Shown: positions 17,114 to 27,106 of the stretch, piece after piece
Layout of the letters: each line of letters opens with the position of its first letter
Position numbering within the stretch: the stretch's first letter is position 1
DNA from: Scytonematopsis contorta HA4267-MV1
GTDB lineage: Bacteria > Cyanobacteriota > Cyanobacteriia > Cyanobacteriales > Nostocaceae
Length of the DNA: 64,000 bases
Reading direction: 5' to 3'
NCBI GenBank assembly: GCA_019359035.1
Contig: JAHHIC010000084.1
Location: 1 to 64,000, forward strand
Program-made: the position numbers and the translations under genes
The notes under the pieces: generated by a model
What the model was told of the DNA's origin: nothing
Seen by the model: the letters and a program-made list of their open reading frames with translations, nothing else
Database searches by the model: none

Positions 17114-19882
17114 ATGGTACAGACAATGACTGCGGTCGCGTCAGGGGATAGGCAACCTACTATCTGGCATTCACTAGATATTCAAGAAGCGATTGCGGAA
17201 TTGAAAACGGATAGAGAGCTTGGTTTAACAAGCGCTCAGGTAAAGGAGCGAATTGCTAGCTTTGGTTCAAATGAACTTACAGGCAAGAAAGGAAAACCTT
17301 GGTGGATTAAGTTCTTATTACAATTTAATCAACCGCTATTAATTATTTTGTTATTCGCCGGTTTAGTCAAAGCTTTGTCTGGGAGCGTGGTAAATGCCGG
17401 AGTCATTTGGGGTGTAACTACTACTAACGCAATCATTGGATTTATTCAGGAATCAAAAGCGGAGGGTGCTATAGAAGCCTTGGCTAAAGCGATTACTACG
17501 GAAGCCGTGGTGGTTCGCGATGGTCAAAAAGTTCGTGTTCCATCAAGAGAGCTAGTGCCAGGAGACTTGGTACTGTTGACTTCGGGTGATAAAGTCCCAG
17601 CGGATATGCGGTTGATTCATGTAAGAAATTTACAAATTGACGAATCAGCCTTAACAGGTGAATCTGTTGCTGTAGAAAAACAGATGAAAACCCTGAAAGC
17701 TGACACTCCTTTGGCAGAAAGGAAAAATATGGGTTACGCAGGGGGTTTCGTCACCTTTGGACAAGCAACAGGGATAGTAGTTGAAACGGGAAATAGGACA
17801 GAAACAGGTCGAATTTCCCAGTTGATGGAACAGCATACCGATTTAAGTACACCTTTAGGCAGGAAGTTTGATAAGTTTAGTAAAAACTGGTTATATGGTG
17901 TTTTATTCTTAGCGACCGTCTGCTTTTTCGTTGGGTTAAGTTTCCGAGATTTGAAAGGAGCTTTGGAAGCTGCGGTAGCTTTAACAGTGAGTGCGATTCC
18001 CGAAGGCTTACCAGCGGTAATGACAGTTACATTAGCTATCGGTGTTTCCCGAATGGCAAAACGTAACGCAATTATCCGCAAATTACCAGCTGTGGAAACC
18101 TTGGGTAGTGCGACTGTCATATGTTCTGACAAAACTGGAACATTGACCGAAAATCAAATGACGGTGCAAGCAATTTTTACCGCTGGACACCAGTATACGG
18201 TGAATGGAGTAGGCTACGCACCACAAGGGGAAATATTGCAAGATGAAAAGCCAGTAAACATTAACCGAGACCAAGCTTTACAAGAATGTCTGATTGCTGG
18301 CTTACTATGTAACGACTCCCAAGTAGAACAGAAAGATGGTCAGTGGGTAGTAATGGGAGACCCCACCGAAGGAGCATTAATAGTAGCTGGTAGTAAAGGT
18401 GGTTTTGGTCAGTCAGCGTTGTTGCGGGAAATGCCAAAAATAGATGGGATTCCTTTTGAGTCGGACTTCCAGTACATGGCAACACTACACCAAACTCCTA
18501 GAGGTAAAACTATTTATGTTAAGGGTTCAGTTGAAGCGTTAGTCAAACGTTGTTCCGTGATGATTAACACCCACGGGCAAGAAAGACCTTTAGATTGTCT
18601 AGAAACATTAAAACAAACGACCATTGAAAGAGAAGTTAGTATTATGGCACGGCAAGGCTTGCGCGTATTAGCCTTTGCCAAAAAATATGTACCTAACGAA
18701 CAAAATAGCGTAGACCATCACGATATTGAAAATGACCTAATTTTCTTAGGCTTACAGGGGATGATAGACCCACCCCGCGAAAGTGCTATCAAGGCAGTCA
18801 AAGCCTGTCAAGATGCAGGAATCCAGGTGAAGATGATTACTGGTGACCACGCGATAACCGCACAAGCAATTGCTCGTCGGATGGGAATGGGTAAAAAAGG
18901 TTCAGTTTTGGCATTTACAGGCTCGGAACTGGCGAGAATGGACAAAGACGAACTAGCGCAAGTTGCAGAAGATGGAGTAGTATTTGCTCGCGTCGCACCA
19001 GAACAGAAACTGCGTTTAGTAGAAGCTTTGCAGTCTAGAGGCGAAATTGTGGCGATGACGGGGGATGGAGTTAACGACGCACCCGCATTAAAACAATCAG
19101 ATATCGGTATCGCAATGGGTGGTGCTGGTACGGAAGTTGCCAAAGAAGCATCAGACATGTTGTTGACTGATGATAACTTTGCTTCCATAGAAGCAGCGGT
19201 AGAAGAAGGACGCTCAGTTTATAAGAATTTGTTGAAAGCACTTTGCTTTATTCTGCCAGTAAACGGTGGAGAATCGATGACAATTTTACTTAGCACATTA
19301 TTAGCTAGAGATTTGCCGATTTTGTCCTTACAAGTTCTCTGGTTAAATATGTTGAACTCCATCACAATGACCGTACCTTTGGCATTTGAACCGAAGGCGC
19401 CAAACGTGATGAATCAGCCACCTCGCAACCCTAATGAACCGTTGTTGTCTGGTAGTAGAATTAAGCGAATTTTAGCCATATCGCTATTTAACTGGATTGT
19501 TATCTTCGGCGTGTTTGAATATATCAAGTGGAGAACAATAACACCAGATTTGCCAGACGGTAATCTAAATTTGGCTAGAACAATGGCGATTAATGCACTA
19601 ATTGCAGGTCGTATTTTCTATCTATTGAGTATTAGCCAATTAGTACCAAATTTGATAGCAAAGATGGACGGTACAATGCAAGACACAGTTGATATCCCAG
19701 CTATTGGTTTAGGGATTATTGGCGCTATACTATTCCAGTTTGCTTTCTCGTATATCCCACTAATTAATGATGTTTTTGAAACAGCTCCATTAAGCTTCCA
19801 AGATTGGTTATTCTGTTTAGGTGTTGGTTCACCGATGATTCTTTGGGCTTTGTTTGTAAATAGAATTGACCCTCCAAATTAA
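17114..19882 (+). CDS. P-type (P2) cation-transporting ATPase
   Basis: A 922-residue inner-membrane pump. It has an N-terminal cation-ATPase domain, the actuator loop with TGES (near 182), the membrane motif IPEGLP (near 298) typical of calcium/sodium-type P2 pumps rather than of heavy-metal P1B pumps, the phosphorylation motif DKTGTLT at Asp339, the nucleotide domain with KGSVE, then MITGDH and GDGVNDAP, and about ten helices. There is no N-terminal metal-binding CxxC. It is likely a PacL-like calcium or other cation exporter. Start ATG 17114 follows GGAAGGAAA. Its promoter overlaps a palindromic operator, and a strong terminator follows. Confidence 0.92.
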   Translation: MVQTMTAVASGDRQPTIWHSLDIQEAIAELKTDRELGLTSAQVKERIASFGSNELTGKKGKPWWIKFLLQFNQPLLIILLFAGLVKALSGSVVNAGVIWGVTTTNAIIGFIQESKAEGAIEALAKAITTEAVVVRDGQKVRVPSRELVPGDLVLLTSGDKVPADMRLIHVRNLQIDESALTGESVAVEKQMKTLKADTPLAERKNMGYAGGFVTFGQATGIVVETGNRTETGRISQLMEQHTDLSTPLGRKFDKFSKNWLYGVLFLATVCFFVGLSFRDLKGALEAAVALTVSAIPEGLPAVMTVTLAIGVSRMAKRNAIIRKLPAVETLGSATVICSDKTGTLTENQMTVQAIFTAGHQYTVNGVGYAPQGEILQDEKPVNINRDQALQECLIAGLLCNDSQVEQKDGQWVVMGDPTEGALIVAGSKGGFGQSALLREMPKIDGIPFESDFQYMATLHQTPRGKTIYVKGSVEALVKRCSVMINTHGQERPLDCLETLKQTTIEREVSIMARQGLRVLAFAKKYVPNEQNSVDHHDIENDLIFLGLQGMIDPPRESAIKAVKACQDAGIQVKMITGDHAITAQAIARRMGMGKKGSVLAFTGSELARMDKDELAQVAEDGVVFARVAPEQKLRLVEALQSRGEIVAMTGDGVNDAPALKQSDIGIAMGGAGTEVAKEASDMLLTDDNFASIEAAVEEGRSVYKNLLKALCFILPVNGGESMTILLSTLLARDLPILSLQVLWLNMLNSITMTVPLAFEPKAPNVMNQPPRNPNEPLLSGSRIKRILAISLFNWIVIFGVFEYIKWRTITPDLPDGNLNLARTMAINALIAGRIFYLLSISQLVPNLIAKMDGTMQDTVDIPAIGLGIIGAILFQFAFSYIPLINDVFETAPLSFQDWLFCLGVGSPMILWALFVNRIDPPN

Positions 19883-19927
19883 TTCCATCCAAAGTTAAGT
19901 TTTTCTTTAAGCATAGGTGCTTTTGTT

Positions 19928-19957
19928 GTGGGCTATACATATAGCCCACTTTTTTTG
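19928..19957 (+). terminator. Rho-independent terminator after the P-type ATPase
   Basis: GTGGGCTATA pairs with TATAGCCCAC (10 bp, tiny loop), followed by eight T. The convergent HAD gene ends 26 bp on. Confidence 0.9.
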
Positions 19958-19982
19958 TCATATTTGGTTGAAAAGTTCATCA

Positions 19983-20714
19983 TTATAATACGGTAATTTC
20001 ATCGAGTCGATTAATTACCACATCAGCACCATCTACATTTTCTTGCTTATCCACCCAGGTAATACCAATACAACCAGCTGCACCAGCATTCCTTGCCATT
20101 TGCATATCGCCCACCGAATCCCCTACCATTAACGTAGTACTCGGCTCCACTCCCAATTTTTCGCAAGCTTGTAAAAATAAAATCGGGTTAGGCTTTGTCG
20201 GTCCCCCTACATCTACACCCATTTGTAACTGAATGTAATCGCCTAGTTTATGGTACTTGACAAATTCCTTCACTTCTGTAGTATCCGCAGCTGAAAGGAT
20301 ACCAACTTTCAACCCAGCTTCAAACAAATTCTTTAGAATTTCTAGGCTCCCCACAAATAGAGGTGAAGAAGTTTGACCAATATATTTTTCGGCTTCTAAC
20401 AAAGCTTTACGTGCAATTTCTAAAGACTCAATCCACCCACGTCCTGTTTCCGCAATATATGCTGCTGCTGCAACTTCTGTTTCATGACGACTGGCTACCG
20501 AAACTAAACCTGCTGGGTCTAGATTATTACCATTGACCCCAAAAGCCATTAACAAGGGTTCCCCAACTCCAGGAATTTGTGCGTCTATCATTCGAGCACT
20601 TCTTTGAGCTAAAGAGCGCAAATACTCCTCTGAGTCTTCCAGAGTACCGTTTTTATCAAACAAAACTGCTTGAATATTAGGGAAAGTCGCATTCCTACAT
20701 TTGATAGTAACCAA
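19983..20714 (-). CDS. HAD-family hydrolase with DKNGT motif
   Basis: About 244 residues. Motif I is FDKNGTLED rather than the usual DxDGT: the nucleophile Asp is present, but the second Asp (general acid/base) is Asn, a change also seen as DKTGT in P-type ATPases. Later motifs are VGILSAADT (motif II), KPNP around the conserved Lys, and MVGDSVGDMQMARNAG (motif IV). The fold resembles phosphoglycolate-phosphatase-like proteins. I prefer TTG at 20714 as the start, because GAGGTG lies 7 bases before it; a GTG five codons upstream lies within that same site. Substrate unknown. Confidence 0.85.
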   Translation of the reverse strand: MVTIKCRNATFPNIQAVLFDKNGTLEDSEEYLRSLAQRSARMIDAQIPGVGEPLLMAFGVNGNNLDPAGLVSVASRHETEVAAAAYIAETGRGWIESLEIARKALLEAEKYIGQTSSPLFVGSLEILKNLFEAGLKVGILSAADTTEVKEFVKYHKLGDYIQLQMGVDVGGPTKPNPILFLQACEKLGVEPSTTLMVGDSVGDMQMARNAGAAGCIGITWVDKQENVDGADVVINRLDEITVL

Positions 20715-20797
20715 GAAATTGCACCTCACTGGTGACTGGTGACTGTTGACTGTTTACTGTTTACTGGTAATATGATGTCGCTTGGTTACCAATAATA

Positions 20798-20933
20798 ATG
20801 TAGAGACGTTACATCTAATACCCTTTCACTTAAATTTTGATACAAATACCCAAACAAGAGACGCGATAAATCGCCGTCTCTACAGACTTTATTTGTATCA
20901 GGCTTTCCGTGAAATGGTATAACGTCTCTACAT
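20798..20933. repeat. 136-bp long inverted repeat (MITE-like)
   Basis: ATGTAGAGACGTT at the left mirrors AACGTCTCTACAT at the right, and the arms continue with interrupted pairing (ATACCCTTTCAC with GTGAAATGGTAT, GATACAAATA with TATTTGTATC). The centre carries a GAGACGCG hairpin. The element sits in the gap upstream of the HAD gene. Confidence 0.75.
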
Positions 20934-20946
20934 CTAAAATGAAAAC

Positions 20947-20967
20947 AAAAAAGAGGGAATAACCCTC
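20947..20967 (-). terminator. Terminator after rpsA
   Basis: On the minus strand GAGGG-TTATT-CCCTC is followed by six T, 57 bp beyond the rpsA stop. Confidence 0.85.
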
Positions 20968-21023
20968 ATAAAACAAATTTCGCATTTTCGACAGTCGTAA
21001 ACAACTAAAATGGTAATTAATTA

Positions 21024-22097
21024 CTATTCAGTCGCTGGTGGAATTTCTTCTGCTGCTATTTCTTCCACAACGTCTTCCACAACAACATCTTCGGTCGCTG
21101 GTGGAATTTCATCTTCCACAGCATCCTCGGTTGCTGGCGGAATATCCTCATCTAATATAATCTCTTCTTCTGCAGGTGGTGCAATAGTAATACCTTGCTG
21201 TTTAGCAATTAATTGCTCGCGATATCTTGCTGCCATTTCTTCTGCTTTATCGTAAACCAGTTGACGATTTTTAATCATATCGCCTGGTTCTGGTTCCAAT
21301 TGCTTGGTAGACAGCGAAATACGTCCACGCTCTGCATCCAAGTCAATAATCATTACTTTGACTTCATCATTGACATTAAATACACTGTGTGGTGTATCGA
21401 TATGCTCGTGAGAAATTTCTGAGATGTGTAGTAGACCGCTTACGCCGCCAATATCAATAAACGCACCGTAGGGCTTAATACCGCGTACTGTACCGATTAC
21501 CACTTCGCCGACTTCTAGGCGGTTCATCTTACGCTCTACCAGTGCCCGACGGTGAGACAGAACCAGACGGTTACGCTCTTCGTCTACTTCTAAGAATTTT
21601 AATGGTAGTTCTTCACCCACTAATTCTTCCTTGGGTTTGCGGGTGCTAATATGAGAGCCAGGTATAAAACCACGCAATCCTTCTATTCTCACTAACGCTC
21701 CACCTCGGTTGGTAGCAAACACCCCGGAACGAACTGTAGCGTCCTCTGCTTGTAGCTGACGTACTCGTTCCCAGGCACGCATATACTCAATCCGACGTAT
21801 CGAAAGGGTTAGTTGTCCCTCTTCGTTTTCATCACTGAGAATATAGAATTCGCGTGTTTCGTTTGATTGTAAAACTTCTTCCGGGGCATCAACCCGGTTA
21901 ATAGACATTTCTTGTATAGGTATAAAAGCGGCTGTTTTTGCACCTATGTCAATCAGAGCGCCGCGTGGCTCAATACTGAATACTGTGCCAGCAACGATGT
22001 CACCGGGGCTAAAATGATAGTCGTACTTGTCTAATAAAGCTTCAAAATCTGCGTGGGTAAAGCCTATTTCTGGTGCGATTGTTTTCTGATTGACCAT
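21024..22097 (-). CDS. rpsA: 30S ribosomal protein S1
   Basis: A 357-residue S1 protein, started at the ATG at 22097 (MVNQKTIAPEIGFTHADFEA); the open frame continues 19 codons further, but AGGAAA precedes this ATG. Three S1/OB-fold domains follow: GDIVAGTVFSIEPRGALIDI, then AEDATVRSGVFATNRGGALV, then GEVVIGTVRGIKPYGAFIDI. Three domains is the cyanobacterial and plastid form; E. coli has six. It binds mRNA on the small subunit. The C-terminal tail is an acidic repeat with three PPATE units, unusually regular. The gene lies downstream of psbB-psbT in the same direction but has its own terminator. Confidence 0.95.
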   Translation of the reverse strand: MVNQKTIAPEIGFTHADFEALLDKYDYHFSPGDIVAGTVFSIEPRGALIDIGAKTAAFIPIQEMSINRVDAPEEVLQSNETREFYILSDENEEGQLTLSIRRIEYMRAWERVRQLQAEDATVRSGVFATNRGGALVRIEGLRGFIPGSHISTRKPKEELVGEELPLKFLEVDEERNRLVLSHRRALVERKMNRLEVGEVVIGTVRGIKPYGAFIDIGGVSGLLHISEISHEHIDTPHSVFNVNDEVKVMIIDLDAERGRISLSTKQLEPEPGDMIKNRQLVYDKAEEMAARYREQLIAKQQGITIAPPAEEEIILDEDIPPATEDAVEDEIPPATEDVVVEDVVEEIAAEEIPPATE

Positions 22098-22304
22098 GCT
22101 AATGTTTCCTGGGGTTAGTCTCCGTAATTTTTTTTGCCTCCTAGCGATGTACATGCAAGTAACTGACCTTTACAGTCCACACCTACATCTTTTTTCATCC
22201 TAGGGCAACAAAAGCTGATTTCTATTCTCAACTTCCAAAATGAATATTATAGCAGAAGATAGGGAACAGCGCTCATTGTAAGTTCTCCTATCTTATTAGG
22301 CCAC

Positions 22305-22339
22305 AAAAATTCCGCTGCTACAAATACTGTAACAGCGGA
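22305..22339 (-). terminator. Terminator after psbT
   Basis: On the minus strand TCCGCTG and CAGCGGA pair, with further pairing inside (GTA/TAC), followed by ATTTTTG. It lies 23 bp past psbT and closes the psbB-psbT unit. Confidence 0.75.
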
Positions 22340-22361
22340 TGGAGAAAAATAACTATTTCTC

Positions 22362-22457
22362 TTATTTCTCAATGCGAGGAGGTTCGCGGAATGCGATCGC
22401 AAAAAACAGAACTCCTATCGCCAGTGTCAAAATCAAAATATACGCAATGCTTTCCAT
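22362..22457 (-). CDS. psbT: Photosystem II protein PsbT
   Basis: Thirty-one residues: it begins [19 protein letters not shown] and ends REPPRIEK. This is the full-length PsbT, a single-helix subunit near the photosystem II dimer interface that stabilises the acceptor-side quinone region. The gene is too short for most ORF tracks. It lies 192 bp downstream of psbB in the same direction, the normal cyanobacterial order, and a hairpin terminator follows. A HIP1 octamer lies inside the coding sequence (22393). Confidence 0.97.
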   Translation of the reverse strand: MESIAYILILTLAIGVLFFAIAFREPPRIEK

Positions 22458-22649
22458 ACTGTTATTTCCTTGGTTTCCAGGAAGTACCTTTAGTGTAACA
22501 AGCTACAAGGAAGAATGCTTCAAGAAACAAGGTTAAATATTTTAAACATGTTTTAAAGATGTTTTATACATAAGTATCCGAATGTTTCTTGAGCATTCTT
22601 ACCTAATCATCGCCGTAAAAATGTTTTCAGGCGTTTGATAAGGGTCTAA

Positions 22650-24173
22650 CTAGGCGTTTTCCTTCCGAGTGGAAAGGTCACCAACTTTCGCGAACAAACC
22701 GAACTCGACTTGCTCTTCTAGGTCGGCTTCGATACCAGCAAATACGTCGCGGTAAATTGTCCGAGAACCGTGCCAAATATGACCAAAGAAGAACAACAGC
22801 GCAAATACAGCGTGTCCAAAAGTGAACCAACCGCGAGTACTGGTACGGAATACACCGTCAGCGTTTTCCACGTTGAAGTCAAAGACTTCGCCACCTTGTG
22901 CCTTACGTGCCCATTTCTTCACATCGGCAGGGTCGGTAAACTTCTGACCGTTGAGCGCACCACCGTAGAACTCAGCAGTTACACCGCTTTGCTCAAAGCT
23001 ATACTTAGATTCTGCTCGACGGAAGGGGATGTCAGCACGGACAACACCATCAGCATCGACCATAACAACGGGGAATGTTTCAAAGAAGTTAGGCAAGCGG
23101 CGAACAGTTAATTCCCGACCTTCTTTATCTTTGAATACTGGATGACCTAACCATTCTTGAGGAATGCCATCACCATTAATCATTGGGCCTACACGGAACA
23201 AACCACCTTTCGCAGGGCTGTTACCAACGTAGTCATAGAAAGCTAATTTCTCAGGAATTTGTGACCAAGCCTCAGATAAACTTGCTCCGTCGGCAACACT
23301 GGATTGTACGCGACGCTGAATCTCTTGTTTGAAATATCCTTGGTCCCACTGATAGCGGGTTGGTCCGTATAATTCAATTGGAGTAGCCGCGCTACCGTAC
23401 CACATAGTACCAGCCACTACAAACGCTGCAAAGAAAACAGCGGCGATACTGCTGGAAAGTACGGTCTCAATATTACCCATCCGCAGTGCCTTGTAGAGCC
23501 TTTCGGGTGGTCTAACAGTCAAGTGGAATAAACCAGCGATAATACCGACAACACCAGCTGCAATGTGGTGCGCCACAATACCACCGGGGTTATACGGGTT
23601 AAAACCATCTGGACCCCATTCTGGTTGAACTGCTTGGACATGCCCAGTAATACCATAGGCATCAGAAACCCATAAACCGGGACCCCAAAGTCCAGTGAGG
23701 TGGAAAGCACCAAAACCGAAGCAAAGTAAACCAGATAAGAACAAGTGAATGCCAAACATCTTTGGCAAATCAAGAGCAGGTTCGCCAGTACGGGGGTCTG
23801 TGAACAATTCCAAATCCCAGTAAACCCAGTGCCAAACGGCAGCCAAGAACAACAAACCAGAAAGGACAATATGAGCAGCTGCAACACCTTCAAATGACCA
23901 GAAACCAGGGTCAGTAGCTGTACCAGCACCTGCAACGCTCCAACCGCCCCAAGAATCAGTAACGCCTAAACGTGCCATGAAGGGCAGCACGAACATACCT
24001 TGACGCCACATAGGATTGAGTACGGGGTCGCTGGGGTCGTAAATTGCTAGCTCATAAAGAGCCATAGAACCAGCCCAACCTGCCACTAGAGCTGTGTGCA
24101 TTAAGTGTACAGAAATCAACCGTCCTGGGTCATTCAGAACGACTGTATGTACCCGATACCAGGGTAGTCCCAT
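22650..24173 (-). CDS. psbB: Photosystem II chlorophyll-binding core antenna CP47
   Basis: A 507-residue thylakoid protein with six helices and a large lumenal loop between helices V and VI. It opens with [20 protein letters not shown]. Conserved chlorophyll-ligand His residues are visible in [55 protein letters not shown] and GHIWHG. It collects excitation energy for the D1/D2 reaction centre. Length and sequence are normal. It forms a unit with psbT. The upstream 500 bp contain the promoter and, further out, simple repeats. Confidence 0.98.
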   Translation of the reverse strand: MGLPWYRVHTVVLNDPGRLISVHLMHTALVAGWAGSMALYELAIYDPSDPVLNPMWRQGMFVLPFMARLGVTDSWGGWSVAGAGTATDPGFWSFEGVAAAHIVLSGLLFLAAVWHWVYWDLELFTDPRTGEPALDLPKMFGIHLFLSGLLCFGFGAFHLTGLWGPGLWVSDAYGITGHVQAVQPEWGPDGFNPYNPGGIVAHHIAAGVVGIIAGLFHLTVRPPERLYKALRMGNIETVLSSSIAAVFFAAFVVAGTMWYGSAATPIELYGPTRYQWDQGYFKQEIQRRVQSSVADGASLSEAWSQIPEKLAFYDYVGNSPAKGGLFRVGPMINGDGIPQEWLGHPVFKDKEGRELTVRRLPNFFETFPVVMVDADGVVRADIPFRRAESKYSFEQSGVTAEFYGGALNGQKFTDPADVKKWARKAQGGEVFDFNVENADGVFRTSTRGWFTFGHAVFALLFFFGHIWHGSRTIYRDVFAGIEADLEEQVEFGLFAKVGDLSTRKENA

Positions 24174-24476
24174 CGACTACATTCCTCCTAGAAGAGTTGT
24201 GTTTACAAAATAATTTCTTAGATTATTTATTGCCAGAAGCTTAAGCGCTTTTAACAATGCCTGATTTTTATGCCAGACAAATTGATTACTTGACATTTTT
24301 ACCATGAAGGAAATCATTATTTTCCTTTATGAGTAATCGGCAAGTAAAAATGAGAATGTTTTAAAAAGTGTAACTTTTGATGGCTTCATTTGCAAGCGAG
24401 TCAAGTATATAAGCGCTCTTCGGGTTACGAATTGTGAGGGAATACACCCGATTTTTGTTACAAAACTTAAGAACTT

Positions 24477-24712
24477 GGGAGTGGGGAGTGGGGAGTGGGG
24501 AGTGAGTCCGGGGAATATTAAAGGGTTAATGCGGACTCTAGCTTATTTATGTGCATAAAATGTACAAAAAATAAATAAAAATTATTAATCATAATGGGAA
24601 TTCGCAATTCGCAATTCGCAATTCGCAATTCGCAATTCGCAATTCGCAACTCCCCACTCCCTACTCCCCACTCCCAATTCCCCACTCCCAATTCCCCACT
24701 CCCCTCTACACA
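24477..24712. repeat. Short tandemly repeated repeats (GGGGAGT and ATTCGCA arrays)
   Basis: GGGGAGT heptamers (24479-24503), then six to seven ATTCGCA heptamers (24600-24648), then CCCCACTCC units up to 24712. These occupy most of the gap between psbB and the 111-residue gene; apart from the psbB promoter nearer 24200, I see nothing else in it. Confidence 0.85.
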
Positions 24713-25041
24713 GTAACTAGCTGAATGTTTTCTAGCTGACACTTAGCTTCGGCTGTTCCTAAGCGTTCAAGAACTTGTTCTGCCGTCATTAAGCGCTTGA
24801 TAACTACTTGACCAATACCACGATTTGTGGTATCGATTTGTAGCTGTGGCATTGGCTTGACCTCTACCGTCATGATTTCTTCTTCTACACGGTATAGCCA
24901 AAACACTTCACTATTTTCTAGTAGACAAATATTAATACGTTGAATATCCGGTTGGCGACGCCATGCGGCTACTTGCCATAATCCACCATTCGCCCATACT
25001 CTGCCAACAGTCCATCCTTCAGATAGAAAAAAGTACTTCAT
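24706..25041 (-). CDS. Conserved-looking cyanobacterial hypothetical protein, 111 residues
   Basis: A soluble protein opening MKYFFLSEGWTVGRVWANGG, then LWQVAAWRRQPDIQRINICL. The aromatic- and Arg-rich N-terminus and the IVEVEVKPMP-like middle (MTVEVKPMPQLQID) give it the look of a small beta-sheet protein. I know similar sequences only as uncharacterised cyanobacterial proteins, from memory. It lies upstream of psbB in the same direction, but 530 bp away and separated by tandem repeats. Its last codons lie at the edge of the CCCCACTCC repeat. Function unknown. Confidence 0.72.
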   Translation of the reverse strand: MKYFFLSEGWTVGRVWANGGLWQVAAWRRQPDIQRINICLLENSEVFWLYRVEEEIMTVEVKPMPQLQIDTTNRGIGQVVIKRLMTAEQVLERLGTAEAKCQLENIQLVTV

Positions 25042-25471
25042 AAAACTAATATATAGTCCCTAGATGAGCAGTTCCACCATAGCTCCCAGCTATTCAAGAA
25101 GTCATGGCTAAAAAATGAGATTTTGAAGAATTATAAATTACGAATTATGAACAATTTTTATAAGCAAAAATCAGCAAAAATGTATTATTTATTACCTTAA
25201 AACTCATTCTCAATTAAAATACTTAAATCTCATTTTCATTAATTAAACCTCTAGCAAAAGTAAAAACAATTACCTGGTTAGGGGGATAAACCAAGAAGTA
25301 GATTTCACGCTAAAAGCTTGGAACATTTCTAATCTAAGTCTGTCTATGATTTATCCTTTAGTCATCGGTCAACAGTCATCGGTTTACAGTCAACAGTCAA
25401 CCGACAACAGTTGACTACTTGTAGTAAAATATTTCACCACTGATATCTAAAATCTAAACATCTAAAAAATT
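25042..25471 (+). promoter_or_regulatory. Upstream region of the ABC transporter, with possible iron boxes
   Basis: No gene. An AT-rich stretch at 25203-25243 reads CATTCTCAATTAAAAT and, shortly after, AATCTCATTTTCATTAATT, similar to FurA-type sequences. A CAACAGTCAT-type heptamer array follows at 25368-25412. The control function is inference. Confidence 0.35.
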
Positions 25472-27106
25472 ATGAGCTGGCTTTCCAATTCAGGGAGACG
25501 GTGGGGTCGAAGCATACTATACCTTGCTCTATTCTGTACATTTTTATTATTTGTTCTAGTTGGCGTTGCTCCCCAACAAGGAATCACTTCTTCTGGCTCA
25601 ACAGAGAGTCGCGTTACTATTGCTACAACATTGAAGCCGCGTACTCTTGACCCAGCAGATGCCTATGAAGCGTCTTCATTAAATTTGGTGTATAACATGA
25701 GTGACCGTTTGTACACTTACCCTCCCGGTAGTACAGAAGTTGCACCACAATTAGCAACAGAGCTACCCAAAATTAGTGCAGATGGTTTAACTTATACTAT
25801 TCCTTTACGTCAGGGAGTAGTATTTCATGATGGAGCGCCTTTTAATGCCGAAGCGATGGTCTTTAGTTTGCGACGGTTTATTGAAAACAAGGGAAAACCA
25901 GCTTTCTTGCTAGGAGATATTGTTGAGTCCGTTAAAGCAACTGGTGAGTACGAATTAACTATTAAGCTAAAACAACCTTTTGCAGCCTTTCCCTCAATGT
26001 TAGCCTTTACAGGAGTATGTGCTGTTTCACCCAAAGCATATAAACTCGGTGAAGGAAAATTTGAAACAGATATTTTTGTTGGAACAGGCCCCTATAAATT
26101 AGCTAAGTACGGTACTGATAAATTTGTTTTTGATGTTTTTGATAAATATTGGGGCAAAAAAGCAGAGAATAACGGCATAACTTTACAAGTTCTTAGTAGT
26201 GGAGTTAATTTGTTTAATGCTTTTCGTAAAAAATCGGTAGATATAGCTTATTTATCGATGGACCCAGACCAAATTAGAAGTTTAGAAGCAAGAGTAAAAA
26301 AAGGCGATTGGCAAGCAATTCCCAATAATGGTAGTGTTGTAAATTATATAGTGCTAAATGTAAAACAAAAACCTTTAGATATTCTGGAGGTTAGACAAGC
26401 GATTGCAGCAATGATTAACCGAGACGTATTATCAGAACGAGTACTATACGGTCAATCAGAACCTGTTTACAGTTTAGTACCAACAACATTTAATGTTTAC
26501 AAGCCAGTATTCAAAGAAAAATACGGCGAAGCTAATATTGAAAAAGCAAAAGAACTACTTAAAAAAGCAGGTTTCACGAAAGAAAAACCCGCACAAGTTG
26601 AAATTTGGTATCCTTCTAGTTCTGCACCTAGAAGCTTAATGGCAAGAGTACTCAAAGCTCTCGCGAAAAAAACAATGGATGGTTTGTTAGAGTTTCAGAT
26701 TAATGCTGTAGAATCCACAACATTTTTCAAAAATACAGAACAAGGAATTTATCCAACAGTTTTGTCTTTGTGGTATCCCGACTTTTTGGATGCGGATAAT
26801 TACATTCAACCCTTTTTATCTTGTGCAAAATTCTCTAAAGAAAAAGGGTGCGACGATGGGGGAAGTCGTTCTCAAGGTTCGTTTTACTATAACGACCGCA
26901 TGAATAAGCTAATAGATAAACAGCGTCAGGAGCAAAATCCTGAAGCTCGTAAACAGTTATTTGTACAAATTCAAGAACAATTAGCGAATGATGTACCTTA
27001 TGTTCCCTTGTGGCAAAGTAAAGATTACGTTTTCGCTCAAAATGGCGTACAAGGTGTGCAAGTAGATGCAGCCCAAAATTTGATGTATATGACTATTAAG
27101 AAATAG
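25472..27106 (+). CDS. ABC transporter substrate-binding protein, family 5 (peptide/nickel type)
   Basis: A 544-residue protein with an N-terminal membrane segment (about 14-32, SILYLALFCTFLLFVLVGVA) and a family-5 solute-binding fold: RTLDPADAYEASSLNLVYNM, then the signature LRQGVVFHDGAPFNAEAMVF, then VGTGPYKL and LVPTTFNVY. It should deliver oligopeptides, nickel chelates or similar ligands to the membrane permease. One DppB-type permease gene follows 206 bp downstream; no DppC or ATPase genes are nearby, so the remaining parts must be encoded elsewhere. A two-part heptamer array separates it from the permease. Confidence 0.9.
   Translation: MSWLSNSGRRWGRSILYLALFCTFLLFVLVGVAPQQGITSSGSTESRVTIATTLKPRTLDPADAYEASSLNLVYNMSDRLYTYPPGSTEVAPQLATELPKISADGLTYTIPLRQGVVFHDGAPFNAEAMVFSLRRFIENKGKPAFLLGDIVESVKATGEYELTIKLKQPFAAFPSMLAFTGVCAVSPKAYKLGEGKFETDIFVGTGPYKLAKYGTDKFVFDVFDKYWGKKAENNGITLQVLSSGVNLFNAFRKKSVDIAYLSMDPDQIRSLEARVKKGDWQAIPNNGSVVNYIVLNVKQKPLDILEVRQAIAAMINRDVLSERVLYGQSEPVYSLVPTTFNVYKPVFKEKYGEANIEKAKELLKKAGFTKEKPAQVEIWYPSSSAPRSLMARVLKALAKKTMDGLLEFQINAVESTTFFKNTEQGIYPTVLSLWYPDFLDADNYIQPFLSCAKFSKEKGCDDGGSRSQGSFYYNDRMNKLIDKQRQEQNPEARKQLFVQIQEQLANDVPYVPLWQSKDYVFAQNGVQGVQVDAAQNLMYMTIKK

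Noticed and set aside
24600-24648. Possible iteron-type origin (ATTCGCA repeats)
   Set aside because: No replication protein gene nearby, and the same type of heptamer arrays occurs at several unrelated places in the window.
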